Shown: positions 23,900 to 32,796 of the stretch, in pieces | Position numbering within the stretch: the first letter of the stretch is position 1 | How the letters are laid out: each line of letters begins with the position of its first letter | Assembly: GCA_016709305.1 (NCBI GenBank) | Contig: JADJNA010000029.1 | Coordinates: 1 to 32,796 of the forward strand | Length of the DNA stretch: 32,796 nt | From: Candidatus Villigracilis saccharophilus | GTDB lineage: Bacteria > Chloroflexota > Anaerolineae > Anaerolineales > Villigracilaceae | Direction of reading: 5' to 3' | The notes under the pieces: model-generated | Database searches by the model: none | What the model saw: the letters and a program-made list of their open reading frames with translations, nothing else | What the model was told of the DNA's origin: nothing | Translations under genes and position numbers: made by a program

Positions 23900-25680
23900 G
23901 GCTGGTCATCCCACCCATGAACCGGGAGCACCTATTAGTGTGGATTTCAGTCCGATGGAATGCACATTGCAACCGATAGCAATGAAAATATTGTCAATAT
24001 TTGGGATGTGAAAACTGGCGGTCTGCTTTTCAGCGTTGACGGAGTATATGCAGAGTTCAGTCCGATAGACAGTGCTTGCCACAGTCATGGCAAATGGAAC
24101 AGTCAAAATATGGGATGCGTCATCAGGGATCGAGGTCGATGTTCCCAGCCAGATGGAGGCGACCACATCGATCACGTTCAGCCCGGAGGGTGCGCGTCTC
24201 GCCACGGTCGCGAATGGTAACCTCCCAACCATATGGAATTTAAAATCGGGGCATGCGTTGGCGGATTTTCCTGGCCACACCGATTATGTTTCTTTCGCGT
24301 ACTTCAGCCCGATGGCGAGCGACTGCTCACGGTCAGCGATGATAAAACCGCGCGAATTTGGAACGCATCCACCGGCGAAGAATTGCTGACACTCGGTCAC
24401 TCGGATTGGGTATGGAACGCCGCGTTCAGCCCAAATGGCCAGCGTGTTGCAACGCTCAGTCAGGACAAGGCAGTGATCTGGAGTGCTGTAACCGCTGAAA
24501 AAAAAATCCACACTTGATGGTCATCTCAGTACCTTACATGCGGTTGCCTACAGCCCCGACGGGGCTTTGCTTGCCACAGGCGGTGATGATAGAAAGGTAA
24601 TTGTGTGGGACGTAAATACTCGAGAAGCCTTATTCACACTCGCAGGTCACACAGGCACGGTTTTCTGCCGCGTTCAGCCCGGATGGTACGCGCCTTGTGA
24701 CTGCCGGGCGACGACGGCATGGTACGGGTCTGGGATGTCACGCCTGAACATGAGGAATTGACTTACTTACGCAAGCAGCGGCGGGCAAATTTTGTTCAAT
24801 CCCAAAGGCGATCAAATCGCGCTCATCGAAGGCGGAGTTGTAAATATTTGGGATGCATCTTCCGGGGAATAAAATCCAGACCCTTTCCGCTGATGCAGGC
24901 AACATCACGGCCTTCGCCTACAGTTCCAATGGAAACTTAATTGCTGCCGCGCGCAATGACTTTAGTCTGGCACTTTTAAATCCCGCCTCAAAGACCGAAA
25001 TTTATACATGGTCGGCCCACACCGGTCTGATCAACGCCTTCATCTTCAGCCCGGATGGCAAGTGGCTTGTCTCCGCGAGCAACGATTACAAGGTAAATAT
25101 TTGGGATATGTCCCAAATAACACCTTCGCTATTATTCCCTGTTAACCTGCCAGTCGGTGCTCAATCGCTTGCATTTAATTTAGCGGAACCCAGAACTTGC
25201 CATCGGCCTGCAAAATGGAACGGTGCAGGTCAGGGATTTTGTGACGGGCAGCAATCCCTTCCTATTACGCGGACATAGTAATAGCGTGACTTCCGTTGCC
25301 TTTAGTACGGACGACCGCTTGATCGCAACCGCCAGCCTCGACGGCACGGTACGAATCTGGGATGCAATGACCGCTGAAGCACAGTATCGCCTTGAGCACT
25401 CCAATACAGTCACATCCGTTGCCTTTAGCCGTGATGGAGCCCGACTCGCCACCGCCAGTCGTGATGGAACAACAAAATTACGGGATGTGAAAACGGACAG
25501 GAATTGATCGCCTTCTTTGGAGACGGCTCTGGGGTGAACAGCCTTGCGTTCAACTCGAATGGTTCGCGCCTTGCCGCAAGTAGCGACCATGAAGCGCGCA
25601 TCTATCTTATGCAGGTCGATGACTTGGTCAAACCCGGCAGTCGCGCGCTCCCCGCCGCCTCACGGATGAAGAATGCCTAA
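23900..25680 (+). other. WD40 repeat segment of the receptor gene
   Basis: About 11-13 WD40 blades can be read across three frames. Examples are NGTVKIWDASSG (24095), DDKTARIWNASTGEEL (24330), DDRKVIVWDVNTREAL (24580), NDYKVNIWDMSQ (25083) and LDGTVRIWDAMTAEA (25340). Near-identical GH...SPDG...VWD periodicity runs through the stretch despite repeated one-base shifts, so the propeller was functional recently or still is. Confidence 0.75.
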
Positions 25681-25699
25681 AATATTTGCACGGCATCAC

Positions 25700-26725
25700 A
25701 GACTTGCGGAGGCAACCCTGCCGTACCAACGATCACTCCATTGCCTGCAACGATCAACGGAAGGATTTGCCAGATCACCAACTCCAGCGGTTTGAACGAC
25801 AACTATTTCAATGAACTGATCTACAAAGGCATTCAGGAATCTGCCCAGACGCATAACTGGGAAGCCACTGTGCTTCAATCCTCCTCCGTATCTGATTTTT
25901 CCAAACTCGTAAAAACATTTGCGGATGCGGATTGCCGTTTGATCATATCACCGGGGAATTTACTTGAACAACTCCAAACCGCCGCGCAAGTCAATCCAAA
26001 TCAACGCTTCATGGTGATGGACTTTGGCATTGACCCGCCCCTGGAAAACGTCTGGGTGCAGGAGTATGCCACCGATCAAGCTGCATTCCTGGCTGGCTAT
26101 CTATCCGCTTCGGTGACAAAGACCGGCAAGGTGGGTGTTTTTGGCGGCATTGATATCCCGCCCGTCACCAGTTTCATGGACGGCTTTACCCTCGGCGTAA
26201 AATACTACAACCAACAAAAGGGAACGAATGTGAAGGTCATTGGCTGGGATGTGGATAAGCACGAAGGCTTATTCACTGGCGGATTCTGCTGCTCTGTTGA
26301 AGGCAGGCAGGCGGCGCGTCAATTATTGGATGCGGGCGCGGATGTGATTCTACCGGTGGCCGGTCAAAGTGTAGGCATTGGGGCGGGTGCTGAGATTCAA
26401 GAGCAAGGCAACGCCTGGATCAGGCGTGGATACAGATTGGGCGAAACCAATCCGGAATTTGCGGATATTATCCTTACCAGTATTGAAAACGCTTTGACGT
26501 TAGTGTTACGCAGGCGTCAAACGCGATCGTGAACAATTTGTTCTCGGGCGGGTATCATGTTGGCACGCTGAAAACAGGGAAGCTGGGTTGTCTTCAACAA
26601 ATAAATTACCCGCAGAGATCCAGTCGGTGCTGGAAAGAATCAAAGCAGAGATAATTTCTGGAAAGATCAAACCACTCCTTAATTCCTCTAACACTTCTCT
26701 TATCCCATTCTTGACCAATACTTAA
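25700..26725 (+). other. BMP/PnrA-type ligand-binding domain of the receptor gene
   Basis: After the linker VPTITPLPATINGRICQIT comes a periplasmic-binding fold of the BMP (basic membrane protein/Med/PnrA) family: LNDNYFNELIYKGIQ, DCRLIISPGNLL, MVMDFGID, DQAAFLAGYLSA, GKVGVFGGIDIPPVTSFMDG and GADVILPVAGQS. Relatives bind nucleosides. Frame breaks near 26425 and 26505 separate the last part (NAIVNNLFSGGYHVG and LPAEIQSVLERI). Confidence 0.8.
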
Positions 26726-26739
26726 CTCGCGTATATAGT
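26711..26739 (+). promoter_or_regulatory. Sigma-70-like promoter of the MarR-ABC exporter operon
   Basis: TTGACC (26711-26716) and TATAGT (26734-26739) are spaced by exactly 17 bp. The -35 box lies inside the last codons of the receptor gene. The MarR ATG follows 34 bp after the -10. Confidence 0.65.
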
Positions 26740-26755
26740 TCAGCCTGCTTAACTA
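26736..26755. promoter_or_regulatory. Candidate MarR operator
   Basis: TAGTTCAGCCTGCTTAACTA is an inverted repeat, 7 of 8 positions matching around a 4-bp centre. It overlaps the -10 box and the transcription start of the MarR gene, where MarR-family repressors usually bind. Confidence 0.5.
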
Positions 26756-26772
26756 AAAAGAAGGCTTTAACT

Positions 26773-27217
26773 ATGACCGATAAACTCCAATTTTCCCAAA
26801 CCCTGCGTGCCTGGATGGACGTTTTTCATGCACCGCTCCATGCGCGGATGGAATCACTTTGCCAAAAGCACAGGGTTGTCCATGCCGCAATTCAGCATCC
26901 TGATGCAGCTGCATCACAAGGGTCCGTGCGGCATGTCTGAGGTCAGCGAACGATTTGATATTTCCGCCGCAGCCGCCAGTCAACTGGTGGAGAAGCTTGT
27001 GCAGTCGGGTCACCTTGAACGCGCTGAAGATCCCAGCGACCGCCGCGCTAAACTGTTGACCTTGAGCACCAAAGGCTCGCAGCTCATCCAGCAAGGTATT
27101 GAAGAACGCTATCGCTGGATGGATGATCTGGCAAACACCTTGAGCGCCGAAGATCAAAAGAAGGTCAGCGAAGCGTTGACCCTTTTAACGAAAGCCGCCA
27201 AGGAAAGGAAATCGTAA
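26773..27217 (+). CDS. MarR family transcriptional regulator, one frameshift
   Basis: The ATG at 26773 opens MTDKLQFSQTLRAWMD. A run of five T (26822-26826) then shifts the frame; with four T the protein continues VFMHRSMRGWNHFAK and reaches 147 residues. The winged helix is complete: LSMPQFSILMQLHHKG, GMSEVSERFDISAAAASQLVEKLVQSGHLERAEDPSDRRAK, with the conserved Asp-Arg-Arg wing. It precedes two ABC exporter genes and has a promoter with an overlapping inverted repeat, so it most likely represses itself and the exporters until a drug-like ligand binds. Length 445 bp is 3n+1, consistent with one extra base. Confidence 0.85.
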
Positions 27218-27246
27218 ATCCAAAACCGTAAATCGTAAGTCGAAAA
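27209..27246. repeat. Short AT-rich repeat at the MarR/ABC junction
   Basis: AAATCGTAAATCC (27209-27221), followed by a second CCGTAAATCGTAAGTCG, overlaps the MarR stop. Its reverse complement GGATTTACGATTT occurs again at 682-694 beside the znuC start. Confidence 0.5.
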
Positions 27247-27255
27247 AGGAATCCT

Positions 27256-29213
27256 ATGCAAGCAACCGCGACCCAAAATCCACCCCGCGCAAAGCGCCAA
27301 AAAAACATCCTTTAAGGTATTGGCGCGCCGTCAAATACCTGACCCATTACAAGAGCCAGGCTATTTTGCCGTATATCTTTCTCGTGATCGCCACTCTCTC
27401 ACAGCTGGCTGTGCCGCGTATGATCCGCAATGTGATCGATGCGGTCACCAGTGGATTTCTCGCGGACCAGGTCTTGCAGGCGCTGGATCAGATCCCCGCT
27501 GCGTTTGTCAGCACGGTGCTGCCGAAGATTCTCGAAGCCCTCAACTACGACTCTGCCTTAACGCTGGACCAACTCAAGGCCACGTTGGAAGCGGATTTGG
27601 GAAACGCACCCCGCGCCCTGATAACTGCTCTTGTCGCGATCATCGGATTCGCCCTTCTGCGCGGACTGTTCTCCTTCCTGCAAGCGTATTGGGCGGAGAA
27701 AAATTCACAGTCGGTCGCGTATGATTTGCGCAACGATCTGTATGCCAAGATCCAAAATTTGTCGTTTGCGTATCACGATAAAAATCAAACGGGTCAGTTG
27801 ATGATCCGCGCGACGGACGATGTGGAGAAGGTACGCCTGTTCATCGGACAGGGTTTGCTACAGCTTGTTGGCGCGGTGATTTTGCTTTCTGGCACGGTGA
27901 TCATTTTGTTCTCGTCAAACGTTTCGCTGGCATGGACGGCCATGCCGATTTTGCCGATTGCGATTGTGTTGTTCGGCGTATTCGCGGGACTCAGCCAGCC
28001 GCTGTTTACGAAAGTGCAGATAAAACTTTCAACCTTGAACACGGTCTTGCAGGAAAATCTCGCGGGCGTCAAAGTGATCAAGGCTTTCACGCGCGAGAAG
28101 GAACAGCAGACGAAATTCCGCGCCGCCGCAGATGACACAATGAATCAAGCCATCGCGGTTAATCGTTTGTTCACGTTCCTCTTTCCGCTGGTATTGCTTA
28201 ATCGCGAATCTTGGTCAGGCTGCGATCCTTTATGTGGGCGGCAAGCAAATTATTGTTGGCACATTGACCATTGGCGCGTGGCAGGAATTTTCACTCTACC
28301 TGATGTATCTGTTCTTCCCCATCATGATGTTCGGCATGATCGTCACGCAAATGGGACAGGCCGCCGCATCCGCTGACCGCATCTTTGAAATTCTGGATGC
28401 CAAGAGCGACATCGTGGATAAGCCCAATGCATCGAAACTCCCCGCCGTGAAAGGCGATGTGAAATTCGAGAACGTCACCTTCCGTTATGTCGGCGGCGGC
28501 GAGCCTGTGCTAAAGAATGTTTCGTTTGAAGTCAAATCAGGCGAGACGGTTGCATTGCTCGGCGCGACAGGTTCAGGCAAGACCAGCATTATCAATTTAC
28601 TCCCGCGCTTCTACGATCCCACCGAAGGCGGAATCACCATTGACGGTCACGACCTGCGCGATGTCACGCTCGACTCGCTTCGTTCGCAGATCGGCATCGT
28701 GCTTCAAGAGACAACGTTGTTCAGCGGCACGATCAGCGAGAACATCGCCTTTGGCAAACCCGAAGCCACACACGCAGAAATTGAATCCGCTGCAAAAGCC
28801 GCGGCCGCGCATGATTTCATCATGTCCTTCCCCGACGGATACAATACACACGTCGGTGAACGCGGAACAACACTCAGCGGCGGACAAAAACAACGCGTTG
28901 CCATCGCTCGCGCGCTATTACTCGACCCGCGAATTCTGATCCTCGACGACTCAACTCCAGTGTGGATGTCGCCACTGAGTCGCATATTCAGGAAGCGCTT
29001 GAAACTCTTATGAAAGGCCGCACATCCTTCGTCATCGCGCAGCGTATCAGCACCGTGATGAACGCCGACAAAATTCTTGTGCTTGAAAAAGGTGAAGTTG
29101 TGGCACAGGGCAAACACGCTCAACTCATGGAAGAAGAACCGATCTATGCTGAAATTTACAACTCACAAATCCTCTCGCATCAGAATGATGCGGTAGCGGA
29201 GGTGGCATTATGA
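27256..29213 (+). pseudogene. ABC exporter half-transporter 1 (MsbA/BmrA type), frameshifted
   Basis: Type IV ABC exporter with an N-terminal membrane domain and a C-terminal ATPase. Start is the ATG at 27256 with AAGGA upstream. A missing base near 27290 joins MQATATQNPPRA to KAPKKHPLRYWRAVKYLTHY. A second shift near 28200 joins FPLVLL to IANLGQAAILYVGGKQ. A third near 28950 joins LILDDST to SSVDVATESH. The ATPase has Walker A GATGSGKTS, Q-loop VLQETTLFSG, signature LSGGQKQR and an unusual Walker B LILDDS, where the catalytic Glu position is Asp. The H-loop is degenerate (FVIAQRIST, Gln for His). Together these suggest the degenerate partner of a heterodimer. It overlaps the next gene by 4 bp. 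Confidence 0.85.
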
Positions 29214-31213
29214 TGCACGGCCGCGCTGGTGGTTTTCTCAATCAAGAAACAATGAAGCCGCGCAACCTCAGCGAAACGCTCGGTCGCCTCGGCAGATACT
29301 TCGGCCAATTTTGGTACATGATTGTTCTGGCGGTGGTCTTCGTTGTCATCTCCACCTGGACTCAAGTGACCTCTCCTGAATTAATGGGACAAGCCACGGA
29401 TTGTTTCCTCGTACCTGCTGGAAGTAGTGCCTTCGCTCAGCTCGCGCCGACCACTGCTTCAGACCAAAAAGCAGTTTCCTCCTGCTGGCTTGGGACAACC
29501 GAAGACCCGTCCACGTTATCGTATTCGCGCCAGATCGTATACAAAGCCTATCACCTCGGCGGATACACCACTCCCGACCTGGCAACGGCAACGAATGCTG
29601 AGCGCATCACAGGCATGTTCCGCCTGATCCTGATCGTCATTGCATTGTATGTAATTGGCGCAATCCTCACCGGCGCAACCTTCTTCGCAATGGCATGGAC
29701 AGGACAACACGTTCTCCGTTCCCTGCGCGTGGAGGTATTTGAGAAGTTACACACGCTCTCGCTTAGTTACTACTCCGAGCATGAAGCGGGTGACCTGATG
29801 AGCCGCATCAGGACGAATGATCCGCGATTGAGCGGCATTTTCATTTGCGCTCGTCAACGTATTCAGCGGAATTCTGTTGCTGGTATGGGTAGCCTATAAC
29901 ATGCTTACCGCCAGCCTGCCGTTCGCTTTGCTTTCACTGGCTGTCTCGCCGCTAATGTTCATTGCCACTGTCTGGTTCTCAGGACAGGCGCGCAAAGCCT
30001 TCCGCAAGAGCCGCGAAGAGATCGGCAACGTCAACGCTGAATTACAAGAAACTATTTCATCAGTCCGCGAAGTGCAAGCCTTCAACCGCGCAGATGAAAA
30101 CATCGAACAGTTCAAGGAAGTTAACGCTGCGAATCGTGATGCGAATGTTCGTGCTGTGGCTTACACATCCGCATTGGCGCCAACCCTTGAAGCATTCTCC
30201 TATATCGGACTAGCCATCGTCACAGGCGTGGGCGGCTGGTATCTGCTGACAGGCGACTCGCTTTTCGGCACGACCGTCACACTTGGTCTGGTTATTACCT
30301 TCCTCGCTTATGTGCAGCGTTTCAATCAACCCATTCAACAGATCGCTGTGTTGTGGACGAATATCCAAAACAGCGATCGCAGGGCGCGGAACGTATCTTT
30401 ACATCTCGACGAAAAGCCCGCCGTGGTAGATAAGCCCGGTGCCAAGGCAATGACTGAGATCAAAGGCAAGGTTGAGTTCACTGAAGTCTCACACGAATAT
30501 GAAGATGGAGTGCCAGTTTTGAAGGAAGTTTCGTTCTCCGCAGAACCTGGGCAAACCATCGCCATCGTTGGCCCGACGGGTGCGGGCAAGACTACCATTA
30601 TCAATTTACTTCCGCGCTTCTATGATGTAACGCACGGCTCGGTCAAGATTGACGGCGTGGATGTGCGCGATGTCACCGCCGAATCGATCTGCAAGCAGGT
30701 GGGCATTGTGCTGCAGGATACATTCCTCGTTCAGCGCCCGTCATGGACTAACATCCGGCTTTGGCGTCCTGATGCCACCGACGAAGAAGTCTCGCGGCGC
30801 AAAACTTGTCAACGCGGATTCATTTCATCGAACGCCTGCCCGAAAAATATCAGACAGTTTAGGCGAGCGCGGCTCGGGTCTTTCTCAGGGACAGAGACAG
30901 CCGCTTTCGATCGCGCGCCGCTCTCGCAGACCCGAGAGTTCTCATTCTCGATGAAGCAACTTCCAGCGTGGACACACGGACCGAGCGCCTCATCCAAAAA
31001 GCATTTGACGCGCTGCTCCAAAGCCGCACCTCCTTCGTCATCGCGCATCGCCTTTCCACCATCCGCAATGCCGATATGATCCTCGTTCTGAAAGATGGAC
31101 AGATCATCGAACGCGGCAAACACGATGATCTGCTGAACAAACAAGGTTTCTATTACGATCTGTATATGAGTCAATTCAAAAAACAGGAAGAAGTCGCAGC
31201 CCGGAGTGATTAG
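29210..31213 (+). pseudogene. ABC exporter half-transporter 2, frameshifted
   Basis: Second half-transporter, overlapping the first by ATGA. Shifts lie near 29813-29840 (joining MSRI to FALVNVFSGILLLVWVAYN), near 30730 (QDTFL to FSASV-like DNIRFG), in 30785-30900 and near 30955. The ATPase has Walker A GPTGAGKTT, Q-loop VLQDTFL, signature LSQGQRQ, consensus-type Walker B LILDEATSSVD and H-loop FVIAHRLST, so it carries the canonical catalytic Glu and His. Between the first two helices is a long outer loop (about residues 60-125) with two Cys (ATDCF and SSCWLG). Together with transporter 1 it probably forms a heterodimeric drug or lipid exporter under the MarR regulator. Confidence 0.85.
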
Positions 31214-31254
31214 AGAGTCGCAATGCCTCGCCCCGTACTTATGGAGAAAATATT

Positions 31255-31662
31255 TTGAAATTCATAATCGTTGTTTATTGGTTTCATGTCATGTATCGCA
31301 TCACTGGCGGAAAGTTTGGCGGTGAAATGGCCAATTTAAAAAAAGTCCTGATCCTTACCACCAAAGGACGCAAGTCCGTGGAAATCCTATCGGCTCCGCT
31401 TGATATTTTGAACGCGATGGCGGATATATCATCGTCGCCTCGAATAGCGGAAACGACAAGATCCTCGTGGTATCACGCAACATCAAGGGCAATCCAGGTG
31501 ATGACGATACAGGTCAAGGATAAAAGATGAAGGTCACGCCCGAGACTCATTTTGGGCGCGGCGCGCAGACCGTTATACGACTGATCGTTTCCACTGCACC
31601 CAATTACGGGGGAATACGAAAACGACCACCGTGAAATTCCGCTGGTGTTTTTGAAACCGTAA
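31255..31662 (+). pseudogene. Deazaflavin (F420)-type nitroreductase family protein, frameshifted
   Basis: Start TTG at 31255 with GGAG upstream gives MKFIIVVYWFHVMYRITGGKFGG, then LILTTKGRKS, the conserved motif of the deazaflavin-dependent nitroreductase (Ddn-like) family. Shifts follow: DGGYIIVASNSGNDK at 31416, WYH then NIKGNP and VMTIQVKDKR at 31470-31526, MKVTPETHFG at 31527, STAPNYGG near 31595, and HREIPLVFLKP to the stop at 31660. The repaired length is about 135 residues, normal for the family. Members use F420H2 or FMN. Four or more single-base shifts are needed. A terminator follows at 31673. Confidence 0.75.
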
Positions 31663-31672
31663 CGATCAATGC

Positions 31673-31707
31673 AAGGGCTGCCTGAAAAAGGCAGCCCTTT
31701 TATTTTA
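31673..31707 (+). terminator. Intrinsic terminator after the nitroreductase gene
   Basis: AAGGGCTGCC pairs with GGCAGCCCTT around a short A-rich loop and is followed by TTATTTT. It lies 10 bp past the stop. Confidence 0.88.
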
Positions 31708-31723
31708 AGAGATAAATCTCGTT

Positions 31724-32237
31724 ATGCAAATCCCTTCACTGAAATTCATCGCGCTGAAGGAATAAATACCACGGCAAAACGTCCACCGAACTGCCGTGCG
31801 CGCCGTTATCCTGCGTGGGACATGAATTGCTGATGGTGTATTCTTCGAACGTAGGTGACTATAAATTTCCTGGCGGTGGTGGATGCGGGCGAGTTCGCAT
31901 CACCAGCAGGCATTGGCGCGTGAACTGCTGGAAGAATGCGGCGCACTCCCTGCTCAGTGTGGATGGCGAGTTTGGCGCGGTTGTTGAATACAAATTCGCC
32001 GAGGAAAAAGGAGTACGATGCTTTAAGATGACATCGTATTATTATTTCTGTCAGATAAGGGAGGAGTTTGGGCTCGCAGAAATTGATGAATATGAAAAGA
32101 CCTGGGCTTTCAAACTGCTGTGGATCAACATTGATGAAGCAATTTTGCTGAACCGATCATTACTTGAAACAGATGAAATTCCCCAATGGTTACACCGAGA
32201 AATTTTTATACTTGAACACCTCAAGCATTCCATGTGA
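31724..32237 (+). pseudogene. Nudix hydrolase-like protein, frameshifted
   Basis: The ATG at 31724 opens MQIPSLKFIALKE and the frame then breaks. VRAVILRG (31795), ELLMVYSSNVGDYKFPGGG (31824) and a frame-broken Nudix box (VDAGE, then HHQQALARELLEECGA at 31880-31950) identify a Nudix hydrolase that cleaves nucleoside-diphosphate-linked compounds. The rest is LLSVDGEFGAVVEYKFAEEK, MTSYYYFCQIREEFG, WINIDEAILLNRSLLE and IPQWLHREIFILEHL to the stop at 32237. At least four single-base shifts are needed. It converges on the HAD gene with 5 bp between stops. Confidence 0.75.
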
Positions 32238-32242
32238 AGTGA

Positions 32243-32796
32243 TCAGTTCAGTATGTCCAATAATTTTGTTGTGTCTTTCAGGATCATATCCGCGCCCATT
32301 TTCTTTAGCTCAGCCTTCGCCAAATCCGCATAGGACTCCGAACCGTCTGTGCGCCCGCAGATCGACCACCGGGCGCGGATATCCACAGTAGTATCGCCGA
32401 TCATCAGGCAGTTTTGCGGGGAGACGTTCATCTTTTGGGCAGCGAGCAGGATGGGATCGGATAGGGTTTGGCATGTTCCGCGGATAAGCCCGCTAACGAT
32501 CACATCGAAATATTTCACCAGATCATATTGTCTGCGAATGCCATGGTGCCAGCTTTCATCGCGCGCCGATGACTGCCATGGGGGAAACGTCCACATAATT
32601 GCGCGAGCATGGCGTCTACTCCGCGGGATCAGCAGGAACTTTTTGGTGAACGTCCGCGGCGGCGCGACAGCCAGTTGATGACCGCGACCATTTGATCGTC
32701 AAGGCCAAGCGTATCTGCGAGTCCGAGCAAGGCATTGCCGGGCGCTTCTTCGATCCACATGATGAAGCGGCGTGCTGTATGATCAGGGTTCTTGAA
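32243..32796 (-). pseudogene. HAD-family hydrolase, frameshifted, 5' end outside window
   Basis: Read from the right edge, the minus strand gives DHTARRFIMWIEEAPGN and LLGLADTLGLDDQMVAVINWL, then broken frames with MAVIGARDES (HAD motif II region), KYFDVIVSG, DPILLAAQKMNVSPQNCLMIGDTTVDI (motif IV, GDTTVD) and ELKKMGADMILKDTTKLLDIL to the stop at 32243. The motif I Asp lies outside the window. The C-terminal half fits HAD subfamily IA phosphatases such as phosphoglycolate phosphatase-like enzymes; the substrate is unknown. Breaks occur near 32370, 32480, 32545, 32590 and 32640. Confidence 0.75.

Larger units (their letters stand above)
21977..26725 (+). pseudogene. HTH-STAND NTPase-TM-WD40-BMP receptor-like gene, multiply frameshifted
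   Basis: Pieces in shifting frames of one strand give a single ordered protein of about 1,550 residues. Order: XRE-type HTH (MELAASVGYSDAQISRLEQN), STAND P-loop NTPase (Walker A GASGSGKSS; Walker B LLLVVDQFEE; then RADFYAHC, HEPGALPLLSHAL and VAHEALIREWPTLRGWL), a charged coiled coil, one membrane span (about 23665-23730), WD40 repeats (DGTVRIWD and similar), a Thr/Pro linker and a BMP/Med-type ligand-binding domain ending at 26725. Inferred role: a membrane receptor whose outer WD40/BMP part senses a ligand and whose cytoplasmic NTPase/HTH part responds. I know intact relatives from Anaerolineae; the domain naming (nSTAND1) is from memory. More than ten single-base shifts break it, the first a missing G near 22023. 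Conservation between breaks suggests consensus errors. Confidence 0.75.

Noticed and set aside
24000..25660. Tandem DNA repeats or a CRISPR-like array suggested by recurring GGGATG and TTCAGCCC(G/A)ATGG words
   Set aside because: The words encode the repeated WD and FSPDG motifs of WD40 blades; spacing is irregular at DNA level and the repeats are not identical.
25741..26532. Stand-alone BMP-family ABC transporter binding protein
   Set aside because: No signal peptide or lipobox precedes it; the coding signal runs in continuously from the WD40 region through a Thr/Pro linker, and no permease or ATPase of that transporter type is nearby.
1..32796. tRNA, rRNA, riboswitch, transposase or prophage genes
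   Set aside because: I looked for cloverleaf-like intergenic segments, conserved riboswitch cores and transposase motifs and found none that I could support.

Overview
The window looks like chromosome from a Chloroflexota bacterium, most likely class Anaerolineae. This is inference from gene content: a DUF3090/SCO1664-family gene pair, a deazaflavin (F420)-type nitroreductase, an HTH-STAND-WD40-BMP fusion gene, lipoproteins with Thr/Pro-rich linkers, and a stand-alone acyl-CoA mutase large subunit. No rRNA, tRNA, CRISPR array, transposase or phage gene was seen.

Left part (1-7250). A minus-strand metal-uptake operon runs from a Fur/Zur-type repressor (1684-2106) to a zinc-type binding lipoprotein (735-1640, one homopolymer frameshift) and an ABC ATPase that leaves the window at base 1. 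Its promoter has near-consensus -35 and -10 boxes followed directly by a perfect Fur-type inverted repeat. Upstream on the same strand lie a membrane-anchored rhodanese with a small CxxC protein, a STAS protein and a YprB-like exonuclease with TPR repeats. A divergent GPH/MelB-type sugar symporter and a convergent double-GNAT acetyltransferase follow.

Middle part (7290-21240), all reading frames intact. A minus-strand acyl-CoA mutase large subunit carries the two active-site residues of isobutyryl-CoA mutase rather than methylmalonyl-CoA mutase. On the plus strand come DUF3090, the SCO1664-type kinase-fold protein, homoserine dehydrogenase, RadA, a toast-rack-like lipoprotein, an Rrf2/IscR-like regulator, and urocanate hydratase leading into three tandem secreted phosphodiesterase-like paralogs and a membrane protein. 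A DinB-like protein closes this part. Several strong intrinsic terminators and GC-rich palindromes lie between these genes.

Right part (21476-32796). Recognisable genes are present but nearly all are broken by one or more single-base indels: a small lipoprotein, a 4.7-kb transmembrane receptor-like gene (XRE-type HTH, STAND NTPase, membrane span, WD40 repeats, BMP-type ligand-binding domain), a MarR regulator driving two ABC multidrug-exporter half-transporters, a deazaflavin-type nitroreductase, a Nudix hydrolase and a HAD hydrolase that runs off the right edge. The protein fragments are well conserved between the lesions, so local consensus error is the likeliest explanation; recent decay cannot be excluded from sequence alone.

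The most interesting items are the one-polypeptide transmembrane STAND receptor with a solute-binding-protein-like sensor, the isobutyryl-CoA mutase signature, and the triplicated phosphodiesterase cluster, whose last member lacks a metal-binding histidine and appears to start at CTG.
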